Below are positions 35,251 to 46,200 of a DNA stretch of 64,000 bases, piece after piece. Position 1 is the first letter of the stretch. Each line of letters starts with the position of its first letter. The DNA is taken from positions 909,851-973,850 of the forward strand of contig NZ_SJPV01000002.1 of the NCBI RefSeq assembly GCF_007860135.1, written 5' to 3'. The notes below the pieces were generated by a model. That model searched no databases. It saw only the letters and a list, made by a program, of their open reading frames with translations, and was not told the origin of the DNA. The position numbers were made by a program, and so were the translations under genes. This DNA comes from Novipirellula artificiosorum. GTDB taxonomy: Bacteria; Planctomycetota; Planctomycetia; Pirellulales; Pirellulaceae.

Positions 35251-36453
35251 TCATTCTCCCGACCTGCGGAGCGGTCGGTCGACGTTGGCCTGCTTGGCAA
35301 CCTCTTTACGCGCCCAACGGTCGAGCCGAAGGAGCGTTTCAAGCGTCGGATTTGGCTCGAACGAGTGGTTTTCTAGACAGGTGCGGCAAGTTGGCACGAT
35401 GTCAGTAAAGCGAATTTTGCCTTCCAGGAATAGGCCGACCGCCGATTCGTTGGCCGCATTGACCACCGCTCCGGCCGTTCCACCCGCCGCAGCGACTTCG
35501 AAACCGAGGTCCAATGCCGGGAATCGTTCGCGATCCGCCGGTTCGAGGGTCAGATCCCAACGTTGTTCGCGGTCGAGCGGCGGAACTTGGCAGGCCAATC
35601 GCCGTGGATACGTCAAGGCATACTGGATAGGTAAACGCATGTCCGGTGGACTCAGTTGGGCGATCACCGATCCATCCTCGAATTCTACCATCGAATGAAT
35701 AATGGATTGCGGATGCACGACCACCTCGATCGATTCGGCAGGCAAATCGAACAACCAACGGGCTTCGATCACCTCCAAAGCCTTGTTCATCATCGTTGCC
35801 GAATCGATGGTGATCTTTGGCCCCATGTCCCAGGTGGGATGATCGAGGGCCGAATCCGGCGTCGCCTGATCCATCTGCGCGGCCGACCAACTTCGAAACG
35901 GCCCCCCGCTGGCGGTGAGGATCAATTTTCTCGGTTTGCAGGACTTTTCACCCAAGCACTGAAAAATGGCCGAGTGTTCGCTATCGATCGGCAGCAATTC
36001 CGCGCCACTCTGCATCAACGTTGCATTCACCAGCGAACCGCCCACGACCATCGTTTCCTTATTCGCCAACGCAACCCGCTTGCCCGATTCAACGGCCGCC
36101 AAAGTGCTTTCCAAGCCCGCACGGCCCACGATCGCAGCGACCACGATGTCCACCTCGGGATCACTCGCTACCTCGACCAACGCGTCGGGACCCGTGCAAA
36201 TTTGCATCGCCGCCGTCGCATGGCGTGACCGGAAATGGATGGCCGATTCGGGGTCCGACAACACGACACGCCGCGGCGGACGATGAAGACCATCAAGTAA
36301 TTTTGCAAGCAAATCGAGATTGGCGTGACCCGACGCCGCCCACAAATTCCATTGGTTCGCCCCGTCGATACGATCAAGATGCTGCAGAACGTCCAGCGTG
36401 GCGGTGCCGATGCTGCCGGTTGCCCCCAAAACAGCAACGTTTTGTGTCGCCAT
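35251..36453 (-). CDS. dxr: 1-deoxy-D-xylulose 5-phosphate reductoisomerase
   Basis: 400 residues. It catalyses the NADPH-dependent conversion of DXP to MEP in non-mevalonate isoprenoid synthesis. The cofactor motif [18 protein letters not shown] is at the N-terminus, NKETMVVGG is near residue 125, and the metal/substrate motifs [12 protein letters not shown] and ASGGPFRSW follow, with [27 protein letters not shown] (in pieces) and [14 protein letters not shown]. Length and order are standard. ATG 36453 is preferred to 36480 or 36498. The gene is upstream of rseP and 258 bases from the divergent ftsH start. Confidence 0.96.
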   Translation of the reverse strand: MATQNVAVLGATGSIGTATLDVLQHLDRIDGANQWNLWAASGHANLDLLAKLLDGLHRPPRRVVLSDPESAIHFRSRHATAAMQICTGPDALVEVASDPEVDIVVAAIVGRAGLESTLAAVESGKRVALANKETMVVGGSLVNATLMQSGAELLPIDSEHSAIFQCLGEKSCKPRKLILTASGGPFRSWSAAQMDQATPDSALDHPTWDMGPKITIDSATMMNKALEVIEARWLFDLPAESIEVVVHPQSIIHSMVEFEDGSVIAQLSPPDMRLPIQYALTYPRRLACQVPPLDREQRWDLTLEPADRERFPALDLGFEVAAAGGTAGAVVNAANESAVGLFLEGKIRFTDIVPTCRTCLENHSFEPNPTLETLLRLDRWARKEVAKQANVDRPLRRSGE

Positions 36454-36711
36454 GTCTCGATTTGCTTCGCTAGGCGGCATGGGCTTCGGCAGAACCATTT
36501 TGATGAAAAGTGTGTAACAACGGCACAGCCGGTCTTAACGTTACGACCCGCTCAGGAAAAGAGTTCCCACAAGATAGACTTGTCGGCGAGCATAGGCAAT
36601 CAAACAATGCCTAACGAGACTGGGGTGGCAGCCCTGGCAGCCGGCTCTCAGTCGATTCGATTCACGGTCACCGTTTCAGCGGACCACCGTCATTCTTCCC
36701 TTGGAAACCCA

Positions 36712-38829
36712 ATGAGCGACGAAAAGCGACGAAAACCCACTAGCAACGAAACACGTGGTGGCGGAAACATGTGGTTCGTGCTCGCCGCAATCATCTCAGC
36801 AGTCTTGATCAGCGCATTTTGGTTCGGAAATACCGAGCAACGACTCCGTTACCCCGATCTGCTGGCACTGCTGAAAGAGCAGTCCCGCTCGCTTGCGACC
36901 GAGCAGCCGCAAGGGGACCCGAATGTGAACCGCGAGAGTGCGGCGACCGAGGATGCGGAAGCCGAAACCGACGATGGCGTGATCGTGGTTCCGTCGATTG
37001 CCGATTCGTCGCGCCAGATCGAGTACAGCAATCCGCAAGACATCCTGGTCGCCGAGGACATGATCACCGGCACCGTGCTCTACCGCGAACTCAAAAAACA
37101 AGGCGACTTATCAGCCTCGCCGCGGACACGTGTGAAGTTCGAGACCATCCGGACGATGCGGAACGAAGCCGAAGACGCTCAATTGGCCGAATTGCTCGAG
37201 TCGTCGGGCGTCGTTTGGGACAATGACCGACCGAGTCGTTTTTTTGAAGACCATTGGCCAGAACTGCTGATGATCGGTGTCTTGGTGATGTTGGGCATCA
37301 TGATGCTGCGGCGAATGGGTGGCGTCGGTTCGCCGATGTCGTTTTCTCGCAGCCGAGGCAAGCTTTACGGTCAAGAGGATTTGCCGGTCACGTTCGGAGA
37401 CGTTGCCGGGATCGAAGAAGCGATCGATGAGGTCCGCGAGGTGGTCGATTTTTTAAAGAACAGCGAAAAGTACCAAGCGCTCGGCGGTCGGATTCCCAAG
37501 GGAGTCCTGTTGGTTGGCCCTCCAGGAACCGGTAAGACATTGCTCGCCAAAGCGATCGCGGGCGAAGCGGGGGTTCCGTTCTTTAGTCTGTCCGGCAGCG
37601 ATTTTGTTGAGATGTTTGTCGGCGTTGGAGCGGCTCGTGTGCGCGACATGTTCCAACAAGCAACCAGCCGTGCGCCGTGCATTATCTTTATCGATGAGCT
37701 CGACGCATTAGGGAAGAGTCGCAGCGGCAGCGTCGTCGGCGGCCACGACGAACGCGAACAAACCCTCAACGCATTGTTGGTGGAAATGGACGGTTTCGAT
37801 TCGAATTCGGGCGTGATGATTGTTGCGGCAACCAATCGACCCGAAACACTCGACCCGGCGCTGTTGCGTCCTGGACGTTTCGATCGACATGTCTTGGTCG
37901 ATCGGCCTGATGTTGGCGGCCGTGAAGAAATCTTGAAGGTTCATGTCAAGAATGTTCGTTTGGACGATTCCGTGACGCTGAGGGATATCGCGTCGATTAC
38001 ACCTGGATTCGTCGGAGCCGATCTGGCCAACCTCGTGAATGAAGCGGCGTTGTTGGCTGCCCGTGCGAATCTCCAAACCGTGGGCATTGAGCAATTCAAC
38101 GAAGCCGTCGAACGCGTGACCGCGGGCTTGGAGAAAAAGAACCGGGTGATGAACGAGGATGAAAAGATCCGCGTTGCTTATCACGAATCGGGCCACGCGG
38201 TCGTTGCCGCAGCGTTACCCAACACCGATCCGGTCCACAAGGTTAGCATTATTCCACGAGGCTTAGCCGCTCTGGGATACACCATGCAGCGACCAGAGTC
38301 CGAGCGTTATTTGATGACCAAGGCCGAGTTGGAAAGCAACATGAAGGTGCTGCTCGCGGGAACCTTGACCGAAGAAATGATTTTCCAAGACATCAGCACG
38401 GGAGCTCAGAACGACCTGGAACGTTGTACCGAAATCGCCCGCAGCATGGTGATGGATTACGGAATGAGCCGACTCGGACGAATCAATTTTCGGCGCAGCT
38501 CACGATCCCCCTTCTTAGCCGGTGGTGGAGGCGATGGGTTTCAAATGATGCACAGTGATGAAATGGCAAAAATGATCGACAAGGAAGTGGCCAGAATCAT
38601 CGAAGACGCCTTGGTGCAAACCCGCGAGATCTTAGAGCAGCGTCGTGATGTCCTCGAAGCGGTGACCCAGAAGCTCTTGGATGTTGAAGCCATCGATAGC
38701 GACGAGCTGATGCGGTTGATTAAAGAGCATTCGCGGGGCCCGTGGTTGGTTCCTGGAACCGTCACCGCGAAACCACGAGCGGTGATCGCACCCGACACCA
38801 GCGCAACGGACGCTGCTGAGGGAACGTAG
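36712..38829 (+). CDS. ftsH: ATP-dependent zinc metalloprotease FtsH
   Basis: 705 residues. Two membrane spans (21-38 and 184-200) flank a periplasmic domain. The AAA+ module has Walker A GPPGTGKT (269-276), Walker [12 protein letters not shown], the SRH region [20 protein letters not shown], and the M41 protease motif HESGH (491-495) with the Asp ligand in [13 protein letters not shown]. It degrades membrane and short-lived proteins. The frame is open upstream to 36325 but overlaps dxr; ATG 36712 gives the normal N-terminus. No terminator is visible; a 143-bp tandem duplication follows after 51 bases. Confidence 0.96.
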   Translation: MSDEKRRKPTSNETRGGGNMWFVLAAIISAVLISAFWFGNTEQRLRYPDLLALLKEQSRSLATEQPQGDPNVNRESAATEDAEAETDDGVIVVPSIADSSRQIEYSNPQDILVAEDMITGTVLYRELKKQGDLSASPRTRVKFETIRTMRNEAEDAQLAELLESSGVVWDNDRPSRFFEDHWPELLMIGVLVMLGIMMLRRMGGVGSPMSFSRSRGKLYGQEDLPVTFGDVAGIEEAIDEVREVVDFLKNSEKYQALGGRIPKGVLLVGPPGTGKTLLAKAIAGEAGVPFFSLSGSDFVEMFVGVGAARVRDMFQQATSRAPCIIFIDELDALGKSRSGSVVGGHDEREQTLNALLVEMDGFDSNSGVMIVAATNRPETLDPALLRPGRFDRHVLVDRPDVGGREEILKVHVKNVRLDDSVTLRDIASITPGFVGADLANLVNEAALLAARANLQTVGIEQFNEAVERVTAGLEKKNRVMNEDEKIRVAYHESGHAVVAAALPNTDPVHKVSIIPRGLAALGYTMQRPESERYLMTKAELESNMKVLLAGTLTEEMIFQDISTGAQNDLERCTEIARSMVMDYGMSRLGRINFRRSSRSPFLAGGGGDGFQMMHSDEMAKMIDKEVARIIEDALVQTREILEQRRDVLEAVTQKLLDVEAIDSDELMRLIKEHSRGPWLVPGTVTAKPRAVIAPDTSATDAAEGT

Positions 38830-39201
38830 CACAACCTCTGCTTCCGTTTGCCGCTTGCGAAGTTCGCGAGCGTCTTCGAGGGGGTTTCGTTTGGTCATGC
38901 TTGGTTCGTTTGTGGGTAGACAGGTATTGGGTTCAACCCTCTCCCTCGCTGCGCTCGACCTCTCCCAAATGGGAGAGGTAAACAACCCCTGCCCGCGCAG
39001 CGGGAGGGGGCGAATGCAGCGATGGGGTTTCGTTTGGTCATGCTTGGTTCGTTTGTGGGTAGACAGGTATTGGGTTCAACCCTCTCCCTCGCTGCGCTCG
39101 ACCTCTCCCAAATGGGAGAGGTAAACAACCCCTGCCCGCGCAGCGGGAGGGGTCGAGCGCAGCGAGGGGGAGGGCCCAGAGGGAGCCGCCGCCGGGAACT
39201 C
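38830..39201. other. Intergenic region filled by a tandem palindromic repeat
   Basis: 372 bases between ftsH (+) and an unrecognised gene (-). Most is the 143-bp tandem duplication (next entry). Frames of 70-130 codons open across the repeat on both strands are by-products of its GC-rich palindromes and are not called. Confidence 0.7.
38881..39166. repeat. 143-bp tandem duplication with palindromic core
   Basis: Copy 1 (38881-39023) and copy 2 (39024-39166) are almost identical, starting at ggggtttcgtttggtcatgc. Each contains the ccctctccctcgctgcgctc palindrome shared with the element at 18265-18501, but lacks that element's terminal inverted repeats. The right arm of the second palindrome reaches about 39176. 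Differences are near the end of copy 1 (gggcgaatgcagcgat versus ggtcgagcgcagcgag). Confidence 0.88.
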
Positions 39202-40461
39202 TCAGCAATCTTCCCCGCGCGCGCGTGCGAGAACCGTGACAGACCACGCGTGAATCGAACGCAAGGGTTCCGCTTCATCGCAACGTGGAACGAAAAGACG
39301 CACCGCGTTGCGTCCGAGTTGGGTCAAGTCGACCGAGCCGTTCGATCGCCATTCGTGCTCGTCCGTCCAATCATACGTTTTCCCTTTGGCTTGGAACCGG
39401 AACTGGTTCTCCTCCGGCAGTAGCTTGCGGTCTTTCGGATCGCCATAGATCACGGGCTGGATCCCGATTCGTTTGGCCGCCTCGATCGCAATGGCAACAC
39501 CGTAGGGCTCATTGTCCCAGCGACCCAAGTGCGGTCGAAACGTTCGCTTGCTTAATCGCTGCGATAACGAGGTGTGTGAAAAGCAGACGACGGGATATCG
39601 CTTGTCACTCGCGATCGTGTTAGCGACAAGCATTCCGCTACGAGCGATTCTCCTAAGCGTGTCGAACGCCGTTCGCTCCGTCAAAGAAGCGTTGCCGATC
39701 AGCAGATCGTCTTGGTACTGGTGCTCCGTTTCCCCCGGCCAAGCTCCGGAGCAGCCGCGCGTGCAGTGAATCAACCAGCCGTCGGAGTCATGAATCCAAC
39801 GATCATCGGAATCCACTCTTACACCCTGACTTCTCGGAGCCGCCTTGGCACTTCGGTCGTCTTGATCCTCACTCGCGAAGTACCACCCAATGGCTCCCGC
39901 AGCAATCAGTTCCGTCGCCGCCGTCTTGTAATCTGGCATGACCGCCACACGCGTCGACGACGCAGGGGCCGCTTGGATTCTTGCACGCAGACAACTTGCA
40001 ATCGATCCACGTTGGCGGACATAAATCCCATCGACGAAATCCGCCAACGCGATCACCCAGGCGTCTCGCGTCCAGGCCGATCGAGCCGTGGCTTGAACCT
40101 CGCAAACGGAGTCCTCGGTGTCGGTTGCCAATGGAGGTGGTTTGTTCACCCAGATGCGGACGCAGGGCACCTTGAAAATCGCGGCAGCGCGGAGCGCCAA
40201 GGGCTCGATGGCCGACCCCGCCGCGACCAGCAAGCGGGCTTCTTTGCGGCGCAGCTCATCGATCCGTCGAGCGAGAAATCGACTGACTTCGCGGTGCAGC
40301 TTCATGTCGTGTCCCAGCCGGCTGCTGACCGGTGCGACAAGAGGCCGCGGGTCGGCGAGCCAATCACTTGAGGAAAACGCAACCGTGCTGATCGACTCCC
40401 TTGTGAAGGCCTGAAGTCGCTTGAGCCGTCGTTCTTGGTTGATGCTCGATTGATCGGTCAC
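39202..40461 (-). CDS. Unrecognised protein, possible SLOG-like Rossmann domain
   Basis: 419 residues with no family I can name with confidence. It has no signal peptide or membrane span. The segment ARLLVAAGSAIEPLALRAAA, then KVPCVRIWV, then WVIALADFVDGIYVRQRGSI ASCLRARI resembles the alternating strands of SLOG/DprA-like nucleotide-binding folds. A second part near 275-340 (YPVVCFSHTSLSQRLSKRTF, YGVAIAIEAAKRIGIQPVIYG) also looks alpha/beta. Cysteines are few and scattered. The start is GTG 40461. It is transcribed away from the esterase gene at 40624 and stands alone. Confidence 0.6.
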   Translation of the reverse strand: MTDQSSINQERRLKRLQAFTRESISTVAFSSSDWLADPRPLVAPVSSRLGHDMKLHREVSRFLARRIDELRRKEARLLVAAGSAIEPLALRAAAIFKVPCVRIWVNKPPPLATDTEDSVCEVQATARSAWTRDAWVIALADFVDGIYVRQRGSIASCLRARIQAAPASSTRVAVMPDYKTAATELIAAGAIGWYFASEDQDDRSAKAAPRSQGVRVDSDDRWIHDSDGWLIHCTRGCSGAWPGETEHQYQDDLLIGNASLTERTAFDTLRRIARSGMLVANTIASDKRYPVVCFSHTSLSQRLSKRTFRPHLGRWDNEPYGVAIAIEAAKRIGIQPVIYGDPKDRKLLPEENQFRFQAKGKTYDWTDEHEWRSNGSVDLTQLGRNAVRLFVPRCDEAEPLRSIHAWSVTVLARARGEDC

Positions 40462-40623
40462 CGTGAATCCCAGCGATTTTGGGCTCGCAACGTAAAACCT
40501 CTGTCTAACTTAGTGTATCGCGATTCCAGCAGTCTTGCCGAACACCGCCTCCCGTGGTGACAATGGGCAGCCTGCGACGTTTGCGTTGGCCTGTATTTTC
40601 TTCTGTCCGAGGACGCCCCCACG

Positions 40624-41598
40624 ATGATGAGTCGAACTGATTACCGACCGCGGCAGCATCGATTTGCTAAGTTTTCAATCAGCCTGGTCCTTTGCATGCT
40701 GTCCTCAGTCACGACACCCTTGGTGACCGCTGAGGAACCGGCTGCCGTAGCGGCAAAGGTGGCCGAGGCGGACGCAGTGGTTCCCGTTTGGCCAACGGAT
40801 CCTCCGGCCTGGAACGCTCCGACGATGGCTGAACAGGATACCAGTGGCCCGGATGGTCGCAACGTTGCGGGAAAATCGGTCATTCGGCTCGGGTATGTGA
40901 CAAGCCCCGAACTCCACATCTATCGAGCAAAGGCGGGTGTCCAATCGGACACCGCCGTCGTGGTTTGCCCCGGTGGGGGCTATTCCATTTTGGCTTGGGA
41001 CCTCGAAGGAACCGAGATTGCTGAACTGCTGCAAGAAATGGGCGTCACCGCGGTCGTGTTGAAGTATCGCGTTCCGTCGCGGGGCGAAGCCGAATCATGG
41101 AAACCAGCCGTCCAAGATATCCAACGAGCGATCAGCTTAGTGCGTGCAGGAGCCATTCCAGAAGTCAAGGTTTCCAAAGTCGGCGTGCTCGGCTTTTCAG
41201 CTGGCGGAAACGCGTCCGCTCGGGCTGCTACCGCGACCCAGCGGCACTACGACTCGGTCGATTCTCACGACCAGCAGAACTATCTGCCCGATTTTGCCGT
41301 TCTGGTCTATCCTGCTTGGCTGGTGGAGAAAGACAATCCGACCCAATTGATTGATGGCATCACGGTCAGCGACCAGACGCCGCCAATGTTCTTTGCCCAT
41401 GCTCGCAACGATGGGATCAGTTGCTTGAACAGCATCACGTTGTTTACGGAATTGCAGAAGCGAGACAAACCAGCGTCGCTGCATGTGTTTTCAGGCGGTG
41501 GTCACGGCTTCGGAGCTCGCCCGAACGATCAAGAAACCGATGCTTGGCCTGAATTGTTAGAATTGTGGATGCGTGAGCAGGAGTGGCTAGGGAAGTGA
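40624..41598 (+). CDS. Secreted alpha/beta hydrolase (esterase, BD-FAE/xylanase-associated type)
   Basis: 324 residues with a signal peptide (FSISLVLCMLSSVTTPLVTA). The body is an alpha/beta hydrolase: VVVCPGGGYSILAWDLEGTE with the HGGG-like oxyanion GGG, VGVLGFSAGGNASARA with the nucleophile Ser, FFAHARNDGIS with the Asp, and FSGGGHGFG with the His. It resembles esterases annotated next to xylanases in planctomycetes, so hemicellulose deacylation is a reasonable guess. The stop overlaps a GTG start of the next gene (GTGA at 41595), so the two are probably co-translated. Confidence 0.83.
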   Translation: MMSRTDYRPRQHRFAKFSISLVLCMLSSVTTPLVTAEEPAAVAAKVAEADAVVPVWPTDPPAWNAPTMAEQDTSGPDGRNVAGKSVIRLGYVTSPELHIYRAKAGVQSDTAVVVCPGGGYSILAWDLEGTEIAELLQEMGVTAVVLKYRVPSRGEAESWKPAVQDIQRAISLVRAGAIPEVKVSKVGVLGFSAGGNASARAATATQRHYDSVDSHDQQNYLPDFAVLVYPAWLVEKDNPTQLIDGITVSDQTPPMFFAHARNDGISCLNSITLFTELQKRDKPASLHVFSGGGHGFGARPNDQETDAWPELLELWMREQEWLGK

Positions 41599-42257
41599 GT
41601 GCTAGTAGTAACACCGTCATGATGGAAATTGGCGACGCGCCGATCAAGCTTGACCAGGAGTGGGCCAATGCGCTGACCCATGGCGTTGCAACGATCGTTT
41701 CGATTGTTGCTGCCACCCTATTGATCGGCCGAGCCGCCACCGTTGATGCCGGATTGTCCATCGCATGTGCGGCCTACATGGCCGGAGTGATCGGCACGTT
41801 TGCCTGTTCGACACTGTCTCATTTGATCCTTCGTCAACCGATGCTCGATACGCTTCGCGCATGGGATCAGGCGATGATCTACACCATGATTTCAGGAACG
41901 TACACCCCCATCGTGTATGCCTGTGCCCCCGACACCGTACGAACCCCATTGCTGGTCGCGATCTGGGTCACCGCCGCAGTCGGCTTTTTGGGAAAAATCT
42001 TCCTGCGGCATCGCATCAATTCAATCAGCACCGCGTCCTATCTGCTATTGGGTTGGTTGCCATCGATCCCGTTGATCGGGCAAATCCCCTCCTCACTGAT
42101 CACCGCGATGTTTATCGGCGGATTGCTCTACTCCTTCGGAGTGGTGTTGTTGATCAATGACAGTCGCTTGCGTTACCTGCACGCCCTTTGGCATGTCAGC
42201 GTGATGCTGGCCGCGTCCTGTCATTTCCTAGGGATCTACTGGTTCTTGTTGGGGTAA
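41595..42257 (+). CDS. TrhA/hemolysin III family membrane protein (PAQR fold)
   Basis: About 220 residues with seven hydrophobic segments. The HlyIII/PAQR motifs are present: EWANALTHGVATIVS (His), FACSTLSHLIL (Ser-x3-His), WDQAMIYTMISGTYTP (Asp), and the C-terminal LHALWHVSVMLAASCHFLGIY (in two parts) with paired His that bind zinc. Despite the name, these proteins are tied to membrane-lipid homeostasis rather than hemolysis. The start is uncertain: GTG 41595 overlaps the preceding stop, and ATGs at 41619 and 41622 are also possible. It converges with a minus-strand small ORF. Confidence 0.85.
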   Translation: MSASSNTVMMEIGDAPIKLDQEWANALTHGVATIVSIVAATLLIGRAATVDAGLSIACAAYMAGVIGTFACSTLSHLILRQPMLDTLRAWDQAMIYTMISGTYTPIVYACAPDTVRTPLLVAIWVTAAVGFLGKIFLRHRINSISTASYLLLGWLPSIPLIGQIPSSLITAMFIGGLLYSFGVVLLINDSRLRYLHALWHVSVMLAASCHFLGIYWFLLG

Positions 42258-42425
42258 GGCCGAACGATGCCGATCCCATAGAGCATCGAGATTTTCGGCA
42301 AGTGCCGATGCGTCACCCACCAACAGCCAATAACGATAGCGGTAGCTCGCTGCGGGTCCCAAGTTCGCTCGATCGATCGGAGCGATCAAGGTGGCGAGCA
42401 AGCGGTAACGTTGAGGCATGGTCAT
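42228..42425 (-). CDS. Small hypothetical protein
   Basis: 65 residues from ATG 42425 (a GTG at 42470 would overlap the upstream membrane-protein gene by 23 bases). It has a hydrophobic start (RYRLLATLIAPI) and an Arg/Asp-rich end, with no recognised domain. The case for it is its position directly after the membrane-protein gene and its clean overlap with neighbours. It could still be a chance frame opposite the trhA-like 3' end. Confidence 0.35.
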   Translation of the reverse strand: MTMPQRYRLLATLIAPIDRANLGPAASYRYRYWLLVGDASALAENLDALWDRHRSALPQQEPVDP

Positions 42426-42447
42426 CAGGATCCGAAAAAAGGTGAAC

Positions 42448-43221
42448 TCAGCATCGACTCGATCGATCACTTACCGTCGTTCCGCGTTGATGCTGCCGAA
42501 CCAAGATCATCGTCGTCAACGCGATGGCTGCAAGAGCGCTTTGCGGGGTCCAACACAGAAAGATCCCTTTCAGCACCTTGTCGAACTCCATGCCCAGCCC
42601 ATGTCCGACGGCAATGGCGACCGCAATCAGCGTGAAGGCAGCTGGCGTGATGATGGCGACTCGGCGTTGCCATGACAAACGACGTGGCAACATCGCAATG
42701 GCCACCAAACAGATCGGTCCAAGGACGTAAATGGCAACGAGGGTCTCGGGATGAATGGCCAACTTGCTCGCGACCGCTGCGAACACCGCAGCGAGGGTCG
42801 TGGCGACCATCAATCCAAACAGACTGAACTGCACCGGTTGCTGCATCGGGTTTGACTCTTCGGCATCCAGTGCTTCGACCAAACGATTGAGCCGATCATG
42901 CTTCGACACTGCGAGGAGCCCCAAGACCATTCCCAAGGCGGCAGCGACCAAAATATTGAGCCCCATCGCAGCATAGTCGGCAAACAGCCCACCATAGGTC
43001 CGGCCGCCTTCCCAAATCACAAAAGGAAACCCAATCGCTTCGGCATTTGATTTCGGCTTGCCAATCAGGCTACTCCAATCACTCGAACGGACGAAGTATG
43101 ACAATGCATTGACCGTCGCCATGATCAACATGCCGACCGCTGTAGCTCGCAGGAACCAGCGCACCCGCGTACCGGTCAGCGGGGTTGTTGAAGCGGCGGT
43201 GTCGTGATCATTCAAACGCAA
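42448..43221 (-). CDS. Hypothetical multi-pass membrane protein
   Basis: 257 residues with about six membrane spans in three pairs, for example ATAVGMLIMATVNALSYF, MGLNILVAAALGMVLGLL, FGLMVATTLAAVFAAV and VAIYVLGPICLVAIAML. No family is recognised. The soluble segment between spans (KHDRLNRLVEALDAEESNP) is short. The start is a TTG at 43221 with no strong alternative (GTG 43164 possible). The gene begins 41 bases after the stop of the acyl-AMP ligase fusion on the same strand, so it may be its downstream partner. Confidence 0.65.
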   Translation of the reverse strand: MRLNDHDTAASTTPLTGTRVRWFLRATAVGMLIMATVNALSYFVRSSDWSSLIGKPKSNAEAIGFPFVIWEGGRTYGGLFADYAAMGLNILVAAALGMVLGLLAVSKHDRLNRLVEALDAEESNPMQQPVQFSLFGLMVATTLAAVFAAVASKLAIHPETLVAIYVLGPICLVAIAMLPRRLSWQRRVAIITPAAFTLIAVAIAVGHGLGMEFDKVLKGIFLCWTPQSALAAIALTTMILVRQHQRGTTVSDRSSRC

Positions 43222-43262
43222 TTATCCTGACGTCAAACAGCAGGTGCCTTCGCCGACCCTGC

Positions 43263-46200
43263 CTACACCGCTGGTTGCGTCGGCCGGGCGAATCCAAGTT
43301 CCGCCAAATGCTCTGCGGTTCGTTTGACCGTGAAACGGATCTGTTCTTCGCTGTGCTCACACGTGATGAAGAAACGCAGTCGCGCGGCGGACTCGTCGAC
43401 GGCAGGGTACAAGATCGGTTGAACGTTGATGCCGTCCGCTTTCAATCGGTTTGATAAACGGAGCGCAACCATCGAATTCCCGGTAATCACGGGGACCACC
43501 GGCGTCCCTTCGCTATCGCCTGTATCCAATCCCGCTTGACGGCAGAGCGAGAGGAACAATTCGCTCCGCTGGTGAAGCCGTCGAACTCGCTCGGGTTCAT
43601 CGGCAAGGGTTTCAATCGCAGCCAGGGCAGCTGCAACTTGCGCCGGAGGCATCCCCACACTAAAGACGAATCCGGGCGCGGTGTACTTTAGCAGTTCCAC
43701 CAGCTCGCAGCTGCCAGCGATATAGCCGCCACACGAGGCACCGGATTTACTCAGTGTTCCCATCCAAATGTCGACGTCGCGCGCATCCATATGGTAATGC
43801 TCCGCCATGCCTCGCCCCGTCTCCCCCATGGTCCCGAAACTATGAGCCTCATCAACCATCAGCATCGCTCGATGCTTGCGTTTGACCGTGACGAACTCGG
43901 GCACATTCGCAAAATCGCCGTCCATGCTGTAAACGCCCTCGATCACGATCAACACGCGGCGATATTGTGATCGCAATTCGGTCAACATCCGATCGAGAGC
44001 ATTGAAGTTGTTGTGAGGAAACGGTCGTCGTCGAGCTCCCGACAACAAGGCGCCTTGCACGATGCTGTTGTGAGCGAGCGAATCGTGCAAAATCAAATCC
44101 CCCGCACCAACGAGGTAACCGATGGTGGTCTCGTTGGTTGCATGGCCGCCAACCATCAACACCGAATCGTCAACCCCAATCCAATCGGCGATCGCTTTTT
44201 CGAGCTTCCCATGAATCGGCTTTTCACCGGATACCAATCGACTTGCCGAAACACTCGTGCCGTACTGGCGAACCGCTTTGGCAGCCGCGTCGGTCACTCG
44301 CGGGTGACCACTCATGCCGAGATAATTGTAGGAGGCAAAGCTGATGTATTCCTTGCCATCCACAACCGTCGTGTCGCGAACAATGCCGTCGTGAACCGTA
44401 AAGTACGGATTCGAACAACCGGTCATTTCCAATTGCTGCATCGTGGTCTTCAAGCGGCGATATTCCGCAAATTGGGCAATGTCGTCCTCGGGTTCGATCG
44501 CTGGCAAATCCTCTGCGAGGGTGCCCATTCTTTTCGACGATGCCGAATCCTCGCTATTGAGAAACGCGACGGCTCGCGTCTCGCCACCCGGCGGCAGATA
44601 TCGCTCAATCGCTTGAGCGGTTTGACCTACCGTTTCAATCTCATCGAGAACTTGCTCGGGGAACCGTCCACCGAAGGTTCGTTCCAAACTGCGGGCGATT
44701 TCGAGTCGTTCGAGGCTATCGAGTCCCAGATCAAGAACAATGTTGGTATCGAGGTCCAACGTCAGGGCTCGCTCGCTGGCAACGTTGCGAATGTGCTTCT
44801 TAATCGCCTCGACGACCAACTCATTCACGTCCTCGGCACGGACGGTCGTGGCACGTCCCGTGGCGGCAGCGGCTTGCATCATCGGTTGCAAATATCGGTC
44901 GTCAACTGCGGCCGATTCTTCTTCACGCCGAACCCATTTGGCGATTAATTTCAAATCGCCGTCACGTACCGCGTGCAAGCACGCATGACGTTGGATCTTG
45001 CCACTGCTGGTCTTCGGCACACTACTGTTGCGAATCAAGTAAACCGCATCGGGCGGTAATTCGTGGTCGGCGGTCACGGCTCGCCGGATCGCTTGGAGGT
45101 GGGCATTCCAGTCGAGATCTCGCACGCGAACCGCTTCGGCAACGATCACCAATTGCTCACGACCGTCGTACTCCATCGCGAACGCCGCAACCGAACCCGC
45201 TTGAACCGCATCGCTGGCACCTTCAACCGTTTCTTCGATGTCTTGCGGGTAACGGTTGACGCCGCGGACAATGATCATGTCCTTCAACCGACCCGAAACG
45301 TACAGTTGGTCCTGGTGTAGAAACCCGAGATCACCGGTGCGCAGAAAGGGGCCTTGCCCGTCCGCAGTGTGGGCAAAGAAAGTCTGTTCCGTCGCGTCTT
45401 TGCGTTGATAGTAACCCTGGCCGACCGAAGGGCTCTGAATCCATATCTCGCCAATCTGGTCGTCGGCTAACGGCATCCGAGTCTCGGCATCGACGATCAA
45501 CACGGTCTCCTCGGGCAACACGCGGCCACAACCGATCAGCGAACGGGCCGATTCACTATCCGGCTCGACGGCTTCGACGACTTTCTTATCAAGCTGTTTG
45601 CCGCTAAACGGGGTGATGACCGGCCGCGTTTCCGCTGGGCCACCGGTGACCAACAGCGTGGTTTCTGCCATTCCGTAGCAAGGTAAGAACGCACCACGCC
45701 GAAAGCCACTCGCTTCAAAACGCTCGCAAAATGCATGGATCGTAGACGCTCGGATCGGTTCGGCGCCGTTGAACGCGATTTCCCAACTCGACAAATCAAC
45801 GCCTTGCAACTCGTCTTCCGCGATCTTGTCCACACACAATTGGTAGGCAAAGTTCGGTCCGCCGCTGATCGAAACCCCATACTTCGAAATGCCTTGTAGC
45901 CAACGGGCCGGCCGCTGCAAAAAGGTCATCGGACTCATCAACACGTTGGTCCTGCCAATGAACATCGGCATCAAAACGCCGCCGACCAAGCCCATGTCGT
46001 GGTACGTGGGAAGCCAAGACAGTCCACAAACGGCGTTATCCGGCTCAAAGGCCTGCAAGATCAACTTGCTGTTGGCGATCAGGTTGCCCTGAGTCAACAT
46101 CACCCCTTTCGGCGAACCGGTTGACCCGGACGTGTATTGCAAGACCGCAAGCGAATCGCAACTGAGTTTGGGGATTCGCCACTTATCAATCCGGCGGCAC

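Noticed and set aside
36325..36711. Upstream extension of the ftsH frame
   Set aside because: It overlaps dxr on the opposite strand and lacks FtsH features; ATG 36712 gives the standard N-terminus.
39022..39423. Plus-strand frame across the tandem repeat and into 39423
   Set aside because: It starts in the repeat and runs antisense to the gene at 39202-40461; composition is repeat-derived.
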